A DNA stretch of 64,000 bases from Specibacter cremeus. Its GTDB lineage: Bacteria; Actinomycetota; Actinomycetes; Actinomycetales; Micrococcaceae. The stretch covers positions 37,492 to 101,491 of the forward strand of contig NZ_RWKQ01000002.1 of the NCBI RefSeq assembly GCF_003946885.1. Direction: 5' to 3'. Made by a program: the position numbers and the translations under genes. Positions 1 to 8,305 of the stretch are shown here, in pieces. The notes under the pieces are model-generated. The model made no database searches, was not told the origin of the DNA, and worked only from the letters and a program-made list of their open reading frames with translations. Position 1 is the first letter of the stretch; the number at the start of each line of letters is the position of its first letter.

Positions 1-3
1 GGC

Positions 4-696
4 ATGAGCATTTCGTCGCCCGAGTCCATGCCGGCAGGGGAGCTGAACGCGCGCTACGACAAGTTCGTGGTGGATTTGCTGGGAGTCATCGCCTATGGCG
101 AATTGTCCGCGTTCGAGCGGCTGTCCTCCGACGCCAGGTATTCGCCCACCCTCCACGACCGGGCCCTGCTCGGCAAACTGGCCGTCGCCGAGTTCGGCCA
201 CTTCGAGCTGGTGTGCGCCCGGCTGGCCGGCATGGGCATGGACGCCGAACTGGCCATGGCCCCGTTCCAGCGCGAGATCGACGCATTCCACGACCGGACC
301 CGCCCGGCGGACTGGTATGAGTCGCTGATGAAGGCGTACGTCGTGGACACCATCTCCGAGGACTTCTACGCGAGCGTCAGCCGGTTCCTGGATGCGGACA
401 CGCAAAGCGTCATCGCCGAGGTGCGCACGGGGGAGACGGAGTCGACGGTGCTGGCCGCCCGACTGCACCAGATGCTGGCCGACGACCCGAAACTGTCGTC
501 CCGGCTGGCCCTGTGGGGGCGCCGGCTGGTGGGTGAGGCGTTGACCCAGGCGCAGCGCGTGGGCCGGCGGCAGCGCTTCCTGGTCGGCCTGATGCCCGGC
601 GGGGCGGAGCAGGCGGCCGGCGAGGTGGAGAAGATCATGGCAAGCCTGACCCGCAACCACTCCAAGCGGATGAGCCAGCTGGGCCTGACCGCGTAG
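4..696 (+). CDS. Ferritin-like fold protein (MiaE-like hydroxylase superfamily)
   Basis: A 230-residue soluble protein predicted to be all-helical, of the actinobacterial ferritin-like family (Rv3210c type). Candidate di-iron ligands are Glu33 in YGELS, the E63-x-x-H66 pair in AEFGHFE, and later acidic residues near 115-119 and 138. The spacing resembles tRNA 2-methylthio-N6-isopentenyladenosine hydroxylase (MiaE), but the substrate cannot be read from sequence. In other actinobacteria this gene sits near DUF3107 and a TetR gene, as it does here about 11 kb downstream. The start lies three bases from the window edge, so upstream control is not visible. Family placement is fairly sure; the enzymatic role is unproven. 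Confidence 0.75.
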   Translation: MSISSPESMPAGELNARYDKFVVDLLGVIAYGELSAFERLSSDARYSPTLHDRALLGKLAVAEFGHFELVCARLAGMGMDAELAMAPFQREIDAFHDRTRPADWYESLMKAYVVDTISEDFYASVSRFLDADTQSVIAEVRTGETESTVLAARLHQMLADDPKLSSRLALWGRRLVGEALTQAQRVGRRQRFLVGLMPGGAEQAAGEVEKIMASLTRNHSKRMSQLGLTA

Positions 697-698
697 CG

Positions 699-1193
699 CT
701 ACACGAGGCCCAGGTCGGCCAGCACGCGGCGGAGCGTGTCCTCCAGGGATTCCTCAACCGTGATGCGGGTTTCCGGGATCCCGTCCAGCGGATTCCAACC
801 GTGGAACCAGCCGCGCATGTCGTGTTCGCCGAAGTCGGCGACCTTGTGCGCCCGGGTCTGGTGCCGTGCCAGCGTCTGCTCGAACGTGAGGTCGTAGGCG
901 TAGAACAGGCTGGCGCCGTCGTGCCCGTCGCGCAGGCGCCGGAACGTTTCGCTGTACGTGCCGGCGTTGAAGATGCCGTCCATGACCACGGTCCGCCCGG
1001 CAGCCAGCGCCAGCGCCGCGGTGTGCTCGATCAGCTCGATGGACAGCGGCGTGTAGTTGCCGGTCTCGCCCAGCACGACCCGGCGGAAATAGTCCTGCTC
1101 CACCCAGACGGCGCCCAGCTCGCGCGCCAGGGCCCGGGCCACGGTGCTTTTCCCGGAACCCGAATTGCCCCGCAACACGATCAGTGCGCCCAT
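699..1193 (-). CDS. P-loop kinase / AAA-type nucleotide-binding protein
   Basis: 164 residues beginning MGALIVLRG. The Walker A motif GNSGSGKST lies within the first 20 residues, followed by an early V-E-Q-D-Y-F-R-R segment typical of small zeta-toxin or gluconate-kinase-like P-loop kinases. The natural substrate is unknown. ATG at 1193 is chosen over an in-frame TTG at 1205 because it directly precedes the conserved beta strand. It is convergent with the ferritin-like gene, two bases apart, and divergent from the flavin oxidoreductase. A 15-bp sequence is tandemly repeated just upstream of its start. Confidence 0.7.
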   Translation of the reverse strand: MGALIVLRGNSGSGKSTVARALARELGAVWVEQDYFRRVVLGETGNYTPLSIELIEHTAALALAAGRTVVMDGIFNAGTYSETFRRLRDGHDGASLFYAYDLTFEQTLARHQTRAHKVADFGEHDMRGWFHGWNPLDGIPETRITVEESLEDTLRRVLADLGLV

Positions 1194-1195
1194 GG

Positions 1196-1226
1196 TCCCA
1201 TGCAATCACAGTCCCATGCAATCACA
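1196..1226. repeat. Tandem 15-bp direct repeat in divergent promoter region
   Basis: TCCCATGCAATCACA occurs at 1196-1210 and again at 1212-1226, exactly 16 bp apart. It lies in the 141-bp gap between the divergent kinase and flavin oxidoreductase genes and abuts the kinase start codon. Two identical copies at a short period suggest a paired regulator site or simple slippage; nothing in the sequence separates the two. Confidence 0.5.
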
Positions 1227-1334
1227 CCCGCGTGTGGGGTGCCCCACATGCGGAATAGCGGCCCGTCGGGGCCCGTTTTCCGTATGGGTTTGAAGACCGG
1301 CCGCCACCGCCGGCGGCCCGCTTACGCGAAGGGG

Positions 1335-2459
1335 ATGCCCGTGCTGGACGTCGTGATCATCGGGGCCGGACAGGCCGGCCTGTCGGCCGCCTACTACCTG
1401 GCCCGGCAGGGCCTGGAACCGGAACGGGACTTCATCGTCCTCGACGCCAACGACCGGCCCGGCGGGGCCTGGCTGCACCGTTGGCCGTCGCTGACGCTCG
1501 GCGCCGCGCACGCCGTGCACGACCTCCCCGGCATGAAGCTGGGCCACCCGGACCCGTCCGAGGCCGCCTCGGCCGTCGTCGGCCGCTACTACGGGATGTA
1601 TGAGAAGACGTTCAACCTGCCCATCCACCGGCCCGTCAGGGTCACGGCCGTCCGGCCGGCGGCGGCGAACGACGACGGCGGCACCGCCGACGCTGCCGGC
1701 TCGCCGTTGCGTGTGGAGACGGACCGTGGAGTGTACGACGCGCGGCTCGTCATCAACGCGACGGGCACCTGGGACAAGCCGCACTGGCCGCACTACCCCG
1801 GCCAGGACGCGTTCACTGGCAGCCAGCTGCACACCCACGACTTCGACTCCGCCGCCGGGTTCGCCGGCCACCGCGTGCTGGTGGTGGGCGGCGGCACCTC
1901 CGCGGTGCAATTCCTGCTGCAGCTGGCCGACGCCGGCGCCGTCACCGCCTGGTCCACGCGCCGTCCACCGGAGTTCACCACCCGCCCGTTCGACGCCGAC
2001 TGGGGCCGGGACGTGGAGCGGCGCGTCAACGAACGCACCGCCGCCGGGCTGCCGCCGCTGAGTGTGGTGGGCGTGACCGGGCTGCCGCTGACACCGGAAT
2101 ACCGCGCCGGGATCGCAACCGGCACGCTCGTCTCGCGCGGGCCGCTGGACCGCCTCGAGCCCGGACGGGCCGTGTTCGCCGATGGGTCCTCGTTCGCGGC
2201 CGACACCATCCTGTGGGCCACCGGATTCCGCGCGGCACTGGACCATCTGGCGCCGCTGAAGCTGCGCGAACCAGGCGGCGGCATCACGATGGACGGCGTC
2301 AAGGTCGTCCGGGAACCCCGGCTGCTGCTGGTCGGCTACGGGGCGTCCGCGTCAACGCTCGGCGCCACCCGGGCAGGACGGGCCGCCGCGCTCGCCGCCC
2401 TGGGCCGCCTCGGCGGCGATGCCGTCCCCGTCGACACCGGCGCCCTCGCGCTGGCCTGA
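1335..2459 (+). CDS. FAD/NAD(P)-dependent oxidoreductase, flavin monooxygenase-like
   Basis: 374 residues with two Rossmann motifs. An FAD-binding IIGAGQAG sits at about residues 8-15, then a C-x4-free PGGAW segment typical of CzcO/FMO-type flavoproteins. A second GGGTSA nucleotide-binding turn lies near residue 180, and an LWATGF motif follows. The family oxidises small organic or sulfur/nitrogen substrates using NADPH; the substrate here is unknown. ATG 1335 is chosen because it places the FAD motif at the normal distance from the N-terminus. The frame stays open far upstream without homology, which is common at this GC content. It is followed 95 bp later by a second flavin-dependent oxidoreductase in the same direction. 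Confidence 0.75.
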   Translation: MPVLDVVIIGAGQAGLSAAYYLARQGLEPERDFIVLDANDRPGGAWLHRWPSLTLGAAHAVHDLPGMKLGHPDPSEAASAVVGRYYGMYEKTFNLPIHRPVRVTAVRPAAANDDGGTADAAGSPLRVETDRGVYDARLVINATGTWDKPHWPHYPGQDAFTGSQLHTHDFDSAAGFAGHRVLVVGGGTSAVQFLLQLADAGAVTAWSTRRPPEFTTRPFDADWGRDVERRVNERTAAGLPPLSVVGVTGLPLTPEYRAGIATGTLVSRGPLDRLEPGRAVFADGSSFAADTILWATGFRAALDHLAPLKLREPGGGITMDGVKVVREPRLLLVGYGASASTLGATRAGRAAALAALGRLGGDAVPVDTGALALA

Positions 2460-2554
2460 TGGGTTCGAACCGGCGGGTTCGGGCCGGCGGAAATATCCCG
2501 GTTGCCGGGCCGGTTGTCGCACAGTGAACACCCCTTGAAGTGAAAGGCGCCGCC

Positions 2555-3544
2555 ATGTCGCTCCCGTTGTCCATCCTCGACCTTGCCCATGTGGGCGACG
2601 ACGGCATCGCCGCCAGTTTTCGCGCTTCCGTGGAACTGGCCCGGCATGCCGAGCGGTGGGGGTACCGGCGGATCTGGTTCGCGGAGCATCACAACATGCC
2701 GTCGATCGCTTCGTCGGCCACGAGCGTGCTGATCGCGCACGTCGCCGCGCACACCTCGACCATCCGGCTGGGCTCGGGCGGGATCATGTTGCCGAACCAT
2801 TCGCCGCTGCAGATCGCCGAACAGTTCGGCACGCTGGAGACGCTGCACCCGGGCCGGATCGACCTGGGCCTGGGCCGCGCGCCCGGCACGGATGCGAACA
2901 CGTTGCGGGCGCTGCGCCGCGACCCGTCCGCGGCCGACACGTTCCCGTCCGACGTCCAGGAGCTGCAGGCCTTCCTGGCGGGGGACTCGCTGATCCCGGG
3001 CGTGGCGGCGTACCCGGGGGCGGGGACGAACGTGCCGCTGTACATCCTCGGCTCGTCCCTATTCGGCGCCCGGCTGGCGGCGGCGCTGGGGCTGCCGTAT
3101 TCGTTTGCGTCGCACTTCGCCCCGCAGGCGCTGCGCGACGCCGTGGCGGCGTACCGGCGTGAATTCCGCCCGTCGGCGGCGCTGCCCGAGCCGTACGTGA
3201 TCGCCGGCGTGAACGTGATCGCCGCGGACACGGACGAGGAGGCGCAGGCGCTGTTCCTGGCGGCGAAACGGCGCCGCGTGGCATCCATGGTGGGCCGCGG
3301 GCGCACGTTCACGGAGGAGGAGCTGGACCTGCTGCTGGACTCGCCGGCCGGCCTGCAGGTGCTGTCCATGCTGCAGTACTCGGCGATCGGGTCGCCGGCT
3401 ACGGTGCGGGACTACCTGGACTCCTTTGCCGCGGTGGCGGACGCCGACGAACTCATTGTGGCCAGCCAGATCACGTCACTTCCAGAGCGCCTGCGCAGTT
3501 TCGAGCTGCTCGCCGGGGCCATGGAGCTCGCGGCGGCCTCGTAG
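2555..3544 (+). CDS. LLM-class flavin-dependent oxidoreductase (bacterial luciferase-like)
   Basis: 329-residue TIM-barrel protein of the luciferase-like monooxygenase superfamily (MsnO8-type subgroup). Family marks are S-I-L-D near residue 6, WFAEHHN near residue 46, and the [12 protein letters not shown] stretch near residue 103. Such enzymes use FMNH2 or F420-like cofactors on diverse substrates, so no specific reaction is assigned. ATG 2555 is preferred to GTG 2540 because AAAGG at 2543-2547 gives a 7-nt spacing. It probably stands alone, since the next gene is convergent. Confidence 0.8.
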   Translation: MSLPLSILDLAHVGDDGIAASFRASVELARHAERWGYRRIWFAEHHNMPSIASSATSVLIAHVAAHTSTIRLGSGGIMLPNHSPLQIAEQFGTLETLHPGRIDLGLGRAPGTDANTLRALRRDPSAADTFPSDVQELQAFLAGDSLIPGVAAYPGAGTNVPLYILGSSLFGARLAAALGLPYSFASHFAPQALRDAVAAYRREFRPSAALPEPYVIAGVNVIAADTDEEAQALFLAAKRRRVASMVGRGRTFTEEELDLLLDSPAGLQVLSMLQYSAIGSPATVRDYLDSFAAVADADELIVASQITSLPERLRSFELLAGAMELAAAS

Positions 3545-3560
3545 GGTTCCGCGCCCGGGC

Positions 3561-5018
3561 TCAATCACCGAGACCCAGGTGGTGCCGGTCTGCCAGCGAG
3601 ATGGAGGCGGCCGCCACCAGGACGCCCACCACGACCCCGACCAGCGTGTCGGCGACCCGGCTCATGGCCGCGTCCGGCGCCAGCGGGGCGCCGATGCCCG
3701 TCATCAGCAACGCCATGGGCGTCACGACGATGGTCGTGAGCGTGTAGTTCGAAAGCACCAGAACCTCCGCGAGCACCTGGAACACCACCACGGCGGCCAC
3801 GGCCGGCCAGAACCCCAGTGACAGCGAGAGCAGCCCCGCGGCCACCAGGGCGCCGAGCACGTTGCCGACCAGTCGCTGGATGCCGCGCTGGACCGTCATG
3901 CGGTAGTTGATGCCCTGCAGCGCGGCCACGGCGCCCATTGCCGCCCAGAGCGGGTGCCCCAGGCCGAGTCCGACGGCGGCCCACCCGGACAGCGCCGACG
4001 CGGCGGCCATGCGCAGTCCCCGGCCGACGCCGTGGTTGCCGGCCAACGCCGTGCGGGCCGGCTCGCGCAGCCGTGCGGGCCGCACCCCCGGGAGCTCGCG
4101 GGCGCCCATGACGCCGGGAAGCTCCAGGGTGCGGCGCATGCGGCGCAGTTCGGCCTGGTGGCGGCGCAGCCGGGCGATGGCACTTTCGGACGCGGCGCCG
4201 GGCGTCCCGGTACCGGCAGTACGCTGGAGGTCCTCGACGGTGTCGAGCAGGGTCGAGAGCCGGGCCACCTGGTCGTCCAGCCGCCACCTTGACGGCACCA
4301 GGGGGAAGCGCCGGGTGGACTGGCTGAGCGCCACCGTCTCCCGGGCCGAGCGCACGGCGACGGTGGTGGCGGACCGGTGCGCGTCGTCGTCGTTCTCCAT
4401 GAGCCGGGCCAGCGCGGCGACGGCCCGGGCCACGCCCAGCCGGGCCGGGCCCAGCGGCAGCACGAGTGCCGGGGCCATGGCCACGAGCCACCCGACGGCG
4501 GACCCGATCGCGAGGGCGGCGACGACGGCCGGGATGCCCGCGGACGTGTGTGCGTAGCCGGAACCGGCGCCGGCCGCGAACACCAGGATGACCGGGCCGG
4601 GGCCGGTGATGCGCAGGGCACCGAGCAGGATCGCGGCCAGGGCGGCGAGCAGGGACACCACGGCGATCTGCAGCCACATGGTCGTGCCGGTGGCACCCAG
4701 GAGAGCGCCGGTGGCGCCGGAGACCACCATGGCCGCCGCCACGACGAGCAGGTGCCGGGCCAGCCGCGTGTACGGCTGGTGCCGTCCGAATGCCGACGTC
4801 AGTGCGCCCAGCGACGCGATGGCGGCCAGCGGCCCATGGCCCAGGAGCCCGCCGCCGACCAGCACCAGCGTGCCGGCGATGCCCACCCGAACCGCGGGGG
4901 CGAACCACACGTCGGCGCGGCGGAACTGGAACGCCCCACGCCACGCGGAGGACGAGAGGGAGTGCGCCAGGGCGCCGACGGAGTGGTGGAGGCGGGGTGA
5001 GGCGAGCGTTGCGGGCAT
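3561..5018 (-). CDS. FUSC-family inner-membrane transporter
   Basis: 485-residue membrane protein with two clusters of hydrophobic helices (about residues 45-190 and 330-475). They are separated by a basic soluble region carrying R-R-M-R-R. This duplicated layout is typical of fusaric acid resistance/aromatic acid exporter (FUSC, AaeB-like) proteins. The likely role is efflux of toxic small acids; the substrate is not known. It is divergent from a MarR regulator. An 18-bp perfect palindrome between the two overlaps candidate -10 boxes on both strands, so repression by that MarR protein is the simplest model. Confidence 0.75.
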   Translation of the reverse strand: MPATLASPRLHHSVGALAHSLSSSAWRGAFQFRRADVWFAPAVRVGIAGTLVLVGGGLLGHGPLAAIASLGALTSAFGRHQPYTRLARHLLVVAAAMVVSGATGALLGATGTTMWLQIAVVSLLAALAAILLGALRITGPGPVILVFAAGAGSGYAHTSAGIPAVVAALAIGSAVGWLVAMAPALVLPLGPARLGVARAVAALARLMENDDDAHRSATTVAVRSARETVALSQSTRRFPLVPSRWRLDDQVARLSTLLDTVEDLQRTAGTGTPGAASESAIARLRRHQAELRRMRRTLELPGVMGARELPGVRPARLREPARTALAGNHGVGRGLRMAAASALSGWAAVGLGLGHPLWAAMGAVAALQGINYRMTVQRGIQRLVGNVLGALVAAGLLSLSLGFWPAVAAVVVFQVLAEVLVLSNYTLTTIVVTPMALLMTGIGAPLAPDAAMSRVADTLVGVVVGVLVAAASISLADRHHLGLGD

Positions 5019-5035
5019 GGTTCAAGTCTAGGCGA

Positions 5036-5053
5036 TATTTTACTAGTAAAATA
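5036..5053. promoter_or_regulatory. 18-bp perfect palindrome, probable MarR operator over divergent -10 boxes
   Basis: TATTTTACTAGTAAAATA is a perfect inverted repeat in an otherwise very GC-rich region, between the FUSC gene (start 5018) and the MarR gene (start 5094). Each arm contains TAAAAT, at 5047-5052 on + and 5042-5037 on -, five of six matches to a sigma-70 -10 box. A bound dimer would cover both promoters. No convincing -35 boxes were found. Size, symmetry and position fit a MarR-family operator. Confidence 0.75.
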
Positions 5054-5093
5054 GATGTGAATCATGTGAGATTGGCCAACCTAGAATGGGGGG

Positions 5094-5600
5094 ATGGGCG
5101 CAACCGATGGTGATTTCGTTGACCGTGACTTTGTGGACGCGGCCCGGTCCGGGTGGGCCCTCGCCTACCCGGACCTGGATGTCTCCAGCATTGAGGTCAT
5201 GGGCCGGATCACCCGCATCGGCGCGCTGGCCGCAGCCAGGGTGGAACGCGACCTGGCGCCCGCCGGGGTGTCCCGTGCCGAGTTCGACGTGCTGTGCACA
5301 CTGGCCCGAAGCGACCGCCCGCTGCGCGCCAGCGAGGTCACCGCGGCGACGATGCTCAGCGGCGCGTCCACCACGAAGAACGCCGACCGGCTGGTCCGGC
5401 GCGGGCTCATCGAGCGGCTGCCCTGGGAACGGGACGGCAGGGTGGTGCTCCTGCGGCTGACCGATTCCGGGCGTGCCCTGGTGGGCCGCGAGTTCCCGCG
5501 GTTCCTTGGCCGCGACCGCGACCTGGTGGCGGAGCTGACCTCGCAGGAAAAGACGCAGCTGGCCGGGCTGCTGCGCAAGATCGCCGCCCGGCTCGAGTAG
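5094..5600 (+). CDS. MarR-family transcriptional regulator
   Basis: 168 residues with a winged helix-turn-helix: LRASEVTAAT as helix region, SGASTTKNADRLV as recognition helix, and a G-R-V-V-L-L-R-L-T wing, all near residues 78-125. The N-terminal helix contains R-I-G-A-L-A-A-A-R-V-E-R, as expected for the dimerisation part. It is divergent from the FUSC transporter and overlooks an 18-bp palindrome, so it is likely an autoregulated, ligand-released repressor of that pump. An ATG at 5086 is out of frame with the MarR product; ATG 5094 gives the normal length. Confidence 0.85.
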   Translation: MGATDGDFVDRDFVDAARSGWALAYPDLDVSSIEVMGRITRIGALAAARVERDLAPAGVSRAEFDVLCTLARSDRPLRASEVTAATMLSGASTTKNADRLVRRGLIERLPWERDGRVVLLRLTDSGRALVGREFPRFLGRDRDLVAELTSQEKTQLAGLLRKIAARLE

Positions 5601-5632
5601 CCTCGCCGCCGCCTGCCTCGCCGCCGCCGGCC

Positions 5633-6562
5633 TCACCGCTGGTCGCGCCACCAGGCGACGGTGGCCGCCGCGCCGTCGGCCAGGCTCGTCGGGGCCAGGC
5701 CCAGCGCCTCCTCGCTGCGGCGCGAATCCATGACGAACGGGCGCTCCAGCTGGTACAGCATCTCGGCCAGCTCCCGCATGTCGGTGTTGAGCAGGCCGGC
5801 CGCCCGGACGACCCACCCCGGAATGGCGTTGATCCTGGCAGCCGGCGCGCCGGCCGCGGTGGCGAAGGCCTGACCCATCTGCCGCTGCGTCACGGGCGGG
5901 ACGGTCGGCGCATGCCACACCCCGTTCCAGAGCTCTGGCCTGGCCGCGGCCGTGATCATGGCCGCCGCGAGGTCTCCGATGTAGGTGAACGAGTGCGGCG
6001 CCGTCGCGCTGCCCAGCACGATGACCCGCCGGCCGGCCATGACCGCGGGCACCATGCGCTCTCCGGCGTGGGCTGCCAAGACGCGTGGGCCGTAGAAGTC
6101 CGAGGCGACGACGGTGACCGTGGGTGTGCCGGATGCGGCCCGCGCGTCGAGCAGGGCGGTGCGCACGCCGCGCTTGCCGCCGTGCGCCGTCCGCGGTCCC
6201 GTCTCCGTCATGACGTCATCGGGGGTGCTGTAGGAGTACAGGCTCTCCGGGAAAGCGACGACGGCGCCGGCCTCACCTGCCACCTGTTGGACCGCCCGCT
6301 CCGCATCCGGCAGCTCGGCCCGCCACGTCTCGGCACGGTACCTGGAGCCGTGGATGCAGTGGAAGACGGCGTCGACTCCCTCCATGGCCTGCCGCAATTG
6401 GACCGTGTCCGACGCGTCGGCGGCCCGTCGCTCAATTAGGGGATGATCCGGCCCGGAACCGGACCGGGTCACGATGCGGACCCTGTGGCCGGCATCCGCC
6501 AGCTGGGTGGCGACGGTCCAGCCGACGGGGCCGGCCCCGGTGACGAGTTTGATGGGGGTCAT
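5633..6562 (-). CDS. NAD-dependent epimerase/dehydratase family protein
   Basis: 309-residue extended-SDR protein. The N-terminal nucleotide-binding motif is atypical, VTGAGPVGWTVA at residues 7-18 (G-x-G-x-x-G with P-V-G). A D-A-V-F-H-C strand and the S-L-Y-S-Y segment around residue 110 fit the SDR fold; the usual Y-x-x-x-K is not clear, because K lies further away in GGKRG. The substrate is unknown. It is divergent from a TetR gene. A good sigma-70 promoter (TTGACA, 17-bp gap, CATGAT) and two GAGCGGTRCTC copies lie between them, which suggests TetR control. Confidence 0.75.
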   Translation of the reverse strand: MTPIKLVTGAGPVGWTVATQLADAGHRVRIVTRSGSGPDHPLIERRAADASDTVQLRQAMEGVDAVFHCIHGSRYRAETWRAELPDAERAVQQVAGEAGAVVAFPESLYSYSTPDDVMTETGPRTAHGGKRGVRTALLDARAASGTPTVTVVASDFYGPRVLAAHAGERMVPAVMAGRRVIVLGSATAPHSFTYIGDLAAAMITAAARPELWNGVWHAPTVPPVTQRQMGQAFATAAGAPAARINAIPGWVVRAAGLLNTDMRELAEMLYQLERPFVMDSRRSEEALGLAPTSLADGAAATVAWWRDQR

Positions 6563-6596
6563 GGTGTCTCGATTCTCTGATTCCCGGTTTCATCGT

Positions 6597-6657
6597 GTGA
6601 GCGGTGCTCTCACATTCATCATGGGCGGTGTCCATCGGACTGTCAAGAGCGGTACTC
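6597..6657. promoter_or_regulatory. Promoter of the epimerase gene flanked by two operator-like repeats
   Basis: On the minus strand, TTGACA at 6646-6641 and CATGAT at 6623-6618 are separated by 17 bp, an excellent sigma-70 layout with predicted transcription start near 6611. GAGCGGTGCTC (6599-6609) sits on that start, inside a longer GTGAG/CTCAC inverted repeat at 6597-6613. GAGCGGTACTC (6647-6657) directly abuts the -35 box. The copies are 48 bp apart. This suits dimer binding by the divergent TetR protein. Confidence 0.65.
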
Positions 6658-6700
6658 ACTAAAGTTGACGATGCTCTCGAGTTGTCCCATGCTTACCTGT

Positions 6701-7420
6701 ATGACGAAGACCCCACGTGAACTCGCCCGGGCCCGCACCATGACGGAGGTGGTTCGGATCGGGCGCGCCCATCTGGTCACCGAGGGAGCCGCCGGGCTGT
6801 CGCTGCGCGCCGTCGCGCGGGACCTGGGAGTCGTCTCCTCGGCCGTCTACCGGTACGTGAAGAACCGGGATGAGTTGCTCACGCTGCTCGTCGTGGATGG
6901 CTACAACGAACTGGGCGACGCCGTGGACGCCGCCGTGGCCGCCGCCGCCGGCGGGTTCCGGGCGCAATTCGATGCCCTGGCGCACGCGGTCAGGGCATGG
7001 GGCATCGCCGAACCGGCCCGCTACGCATTGCTTTTTGGCACGCCTGTGCCCGGCTATGAAGCTCCCGCCGAACGGACGACGGGACCCGGCACGCGCGTGA
7101 TCGGGCGGCTGGCCCGGATCCTCGATGACGCGTACCGGGCCGGAAGGTTGGCTGGGCCGGACGCGCCAACGGTTCCGGTGCCCGAGTCGTTGCGGTCGGA
7201 CTTCGCGGCCGTGCGTGACGAGATGGGGCTTTCGGTTCCGGACGCGGCCCTGGCCCGCGGCGTCTTGGCGTGGGCAGCGCTGTTCGGCGCCGTCAGTTTC
7301 GAGGTGTTCGGGCAGTATGGGACGTCGACGTTTGGTGACCGGGAAGGGCTGTTCGGCCTGCACGTGGACGCCCTGGCCGAACTGGCCGGCCTGTCCTGCC
7401 ATTGTTGTCAGGTCAAATAG
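6701..7420 (+). CDS. TetR-family regulator with WHG-type C-terminal domain
   Basis: 239 residues. The N-terminal helix-turn-helix is clear: AAGLSLRAVARDLGVVSSAVYRYV at about residues 27-50. The C-terminal ligand domain resembles the TetR_C_33/WHG group, with F-G-T-P-V-P-G-Y. ATG 6701 is chosen because the DNA-binding domain begins directly after it. A TTGACG box at 6665-6670 and a weak CATGCT at 6688-6693 would place transcription start at about the ATG, suggesting a leaderless mRNA. It is divergent from the epimerase gene and probably regulates it and itself through the two GAGCGGTRCTC sites. Confidence 0.85.
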   Translation: MTKTPRELARARTMTEVVRIGRAHLVTEGAAGLSLRAVARDLGVVSSAVYRYVKNRDELLTLLVVDGYNELGDAVDAAVAAAAGGFRAQFDALAHAVRAWGIAEPARYALLFGTPVPGYEAPAERTTGPGTRVIGRLARILDDAYRAGRLAGPDAPTVPVPESLRSDFAAVRDEMGLSVPDAALARGVLAWAALFGAVSFEVFGQYGTSTFGDREGLFGLHVDALAELAGLSCHCCQVK

Positions 7421-7476
7421 ATCCAATGCGTGAACCCCCGGGGATTGCAGGCCCTCGGGGGTGGCGGGGCGGGGAA

Positions 7477-8169
7477 TCAGGGCAGGCGGGCGAGCAACTC
7501 CCGGGCGGCGGCGGACGGGTCTGCGGCCTCCGTGATGGCACGGACCACGACGATGCGGGACGCGCCGGCAGCAATCACCGAGTCGACGTTGCCCAAGTCG
7601 ATTCCGCCGATCGCGAACCACGGCTTCGCCGTCGGGAGGGACGCCGCATGCGACACGAGAGACAGCCCGACGGCGGCCCGCCCCGGCTTCGTCGGCGTCG
7701 CCCACAGCGGTCCCACGCAGAAGTAGTCGGCCCCGGACGCGGCGGCCGCGGAGGCCTGCTCCGGGGAATGCGTCGACAACCCGACGGAAACGTTGGAGCC
7801 CAGCAGCGACCGCACCGAAGGCAGCGGCAGGTCCTGCTGGCCGACGTGGAACACCGGCGCACCGGCCAGCGACGCCAGGTCGGCGCGGTCGTTCACGGCC
7901 CACAGCTTCCCGAACTCCGCCGCCACGGATCGCAGCACGCCCAGCAGCTCGAGTTCCTCGGCCGCGTCCAGCGACTTGTCGCGCAGCTGGATGATGTCCA
8001 CGCCGCCGGCGTACGCGGCACGCAGGAAATCGGCGAAGTCGCCGCGGTCGCGCCGGGCGTCCGTGCACAGGTACAGCCGCGCGTCCGCCAGCGAAGGGCC
8101 CGGTCCGGCAACGCCGGAGGCTGAGTGGCGGGGGCCCGGAGCACCGGCCGTGTCGGAAAGGGTCGTCAT
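7477..8169 (-). CDS. thiE: Thiamine-phosphate synthase
   Basis: 230 residues, TIM barrel. It joins HMP-pyrophosphate and thiazole phosphate into thiamine monophosphate. Diagnostic segments in order: [17 protein letters not shown] (phosphate and pyrophosphate contacts), [38 protein letters not shown] and the late FAIGGI. All are present and intact. The gene is divergent from the riboswitch-led thiO-thiS-thiG operon. A -10 like TATTCT at 8182-8177 places transcription start at about the ATG, so this transcript would be leaderless and would not carry the TPP riboswitch. Confidence 0.93.
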   Translation of the reverse strand: MTTLSDTAGAPGPRHSASGVAGPGPSLADARLYLCTDARRDRGDFADFLRAAYAGGVDIIQLRDKSLDAAEELELLGVLRSVAAEFGKLWAVNDRADLASLAGAPVFHVGQQDLPLPSVRSLLGSNVSVGLSTHSPEQASAAAASGADYFCVGPLWATPTKPGRAAVGLSLVSHAASLPTAKPWFAIGGIDLGNVDSVIAAGASRIVVVRAITEAADPSAAARELLARLP

Positions 8170-8175
8170 GTCTCA

Positions 8176-8182
8176 TAGAATA
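8176..8182. promoter_or_regulatory. Shared divergent -10 element of thiE and the thiO operon
   Basis: The heptamer TAGAATA reads as TAGAAT on + (8176-8181, start near 8188, just before the riboswitch). It reads as TATTCT on - (8182-8177, start near 8170, at the thiE ATG). Two -10 boxes that overlap almost entirely imply mutually exclusive or coordinated firing. No good -35 boxes were recognised on either side. Confidence 0.5.
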
Positions 8183-8189
8183 GATGACA

Positions 8190-8299
8190 TACCGCGGGAG
8201 CCAGGACAGCTGGCTGAGAGGGCGCCACGCGCCGACCGACACCTGCTCGCAACGCATGCGAGGTGACACCTGATCCGGTTCGTACCGGCGGAGGGAAGG
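8190..8299 (+). ncRNA. TPP riboswitch (THI element)
   Basis: Conserved THI-box parts occur in order: GCGGGAGCC at 8194-8202, CTGAGA at 8214-8219, a variable hairpin (8226-8266), and ACCTGATCCGG followed by TTCGTACCGGCGGAGGGA at 8268-8296. The conserved 3' segment runs straight into GGGAAGGA, which is also the ribosome binding site of thiO (ATG 8306). TPP binding would therefore probably hide the Shine-Dalgarno and block translation. No separate terminator hairpin with a T run is seen, which favours translational control. Confidence 0.93.
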
Positions 8300-8305
8300 A
8301 GCACG

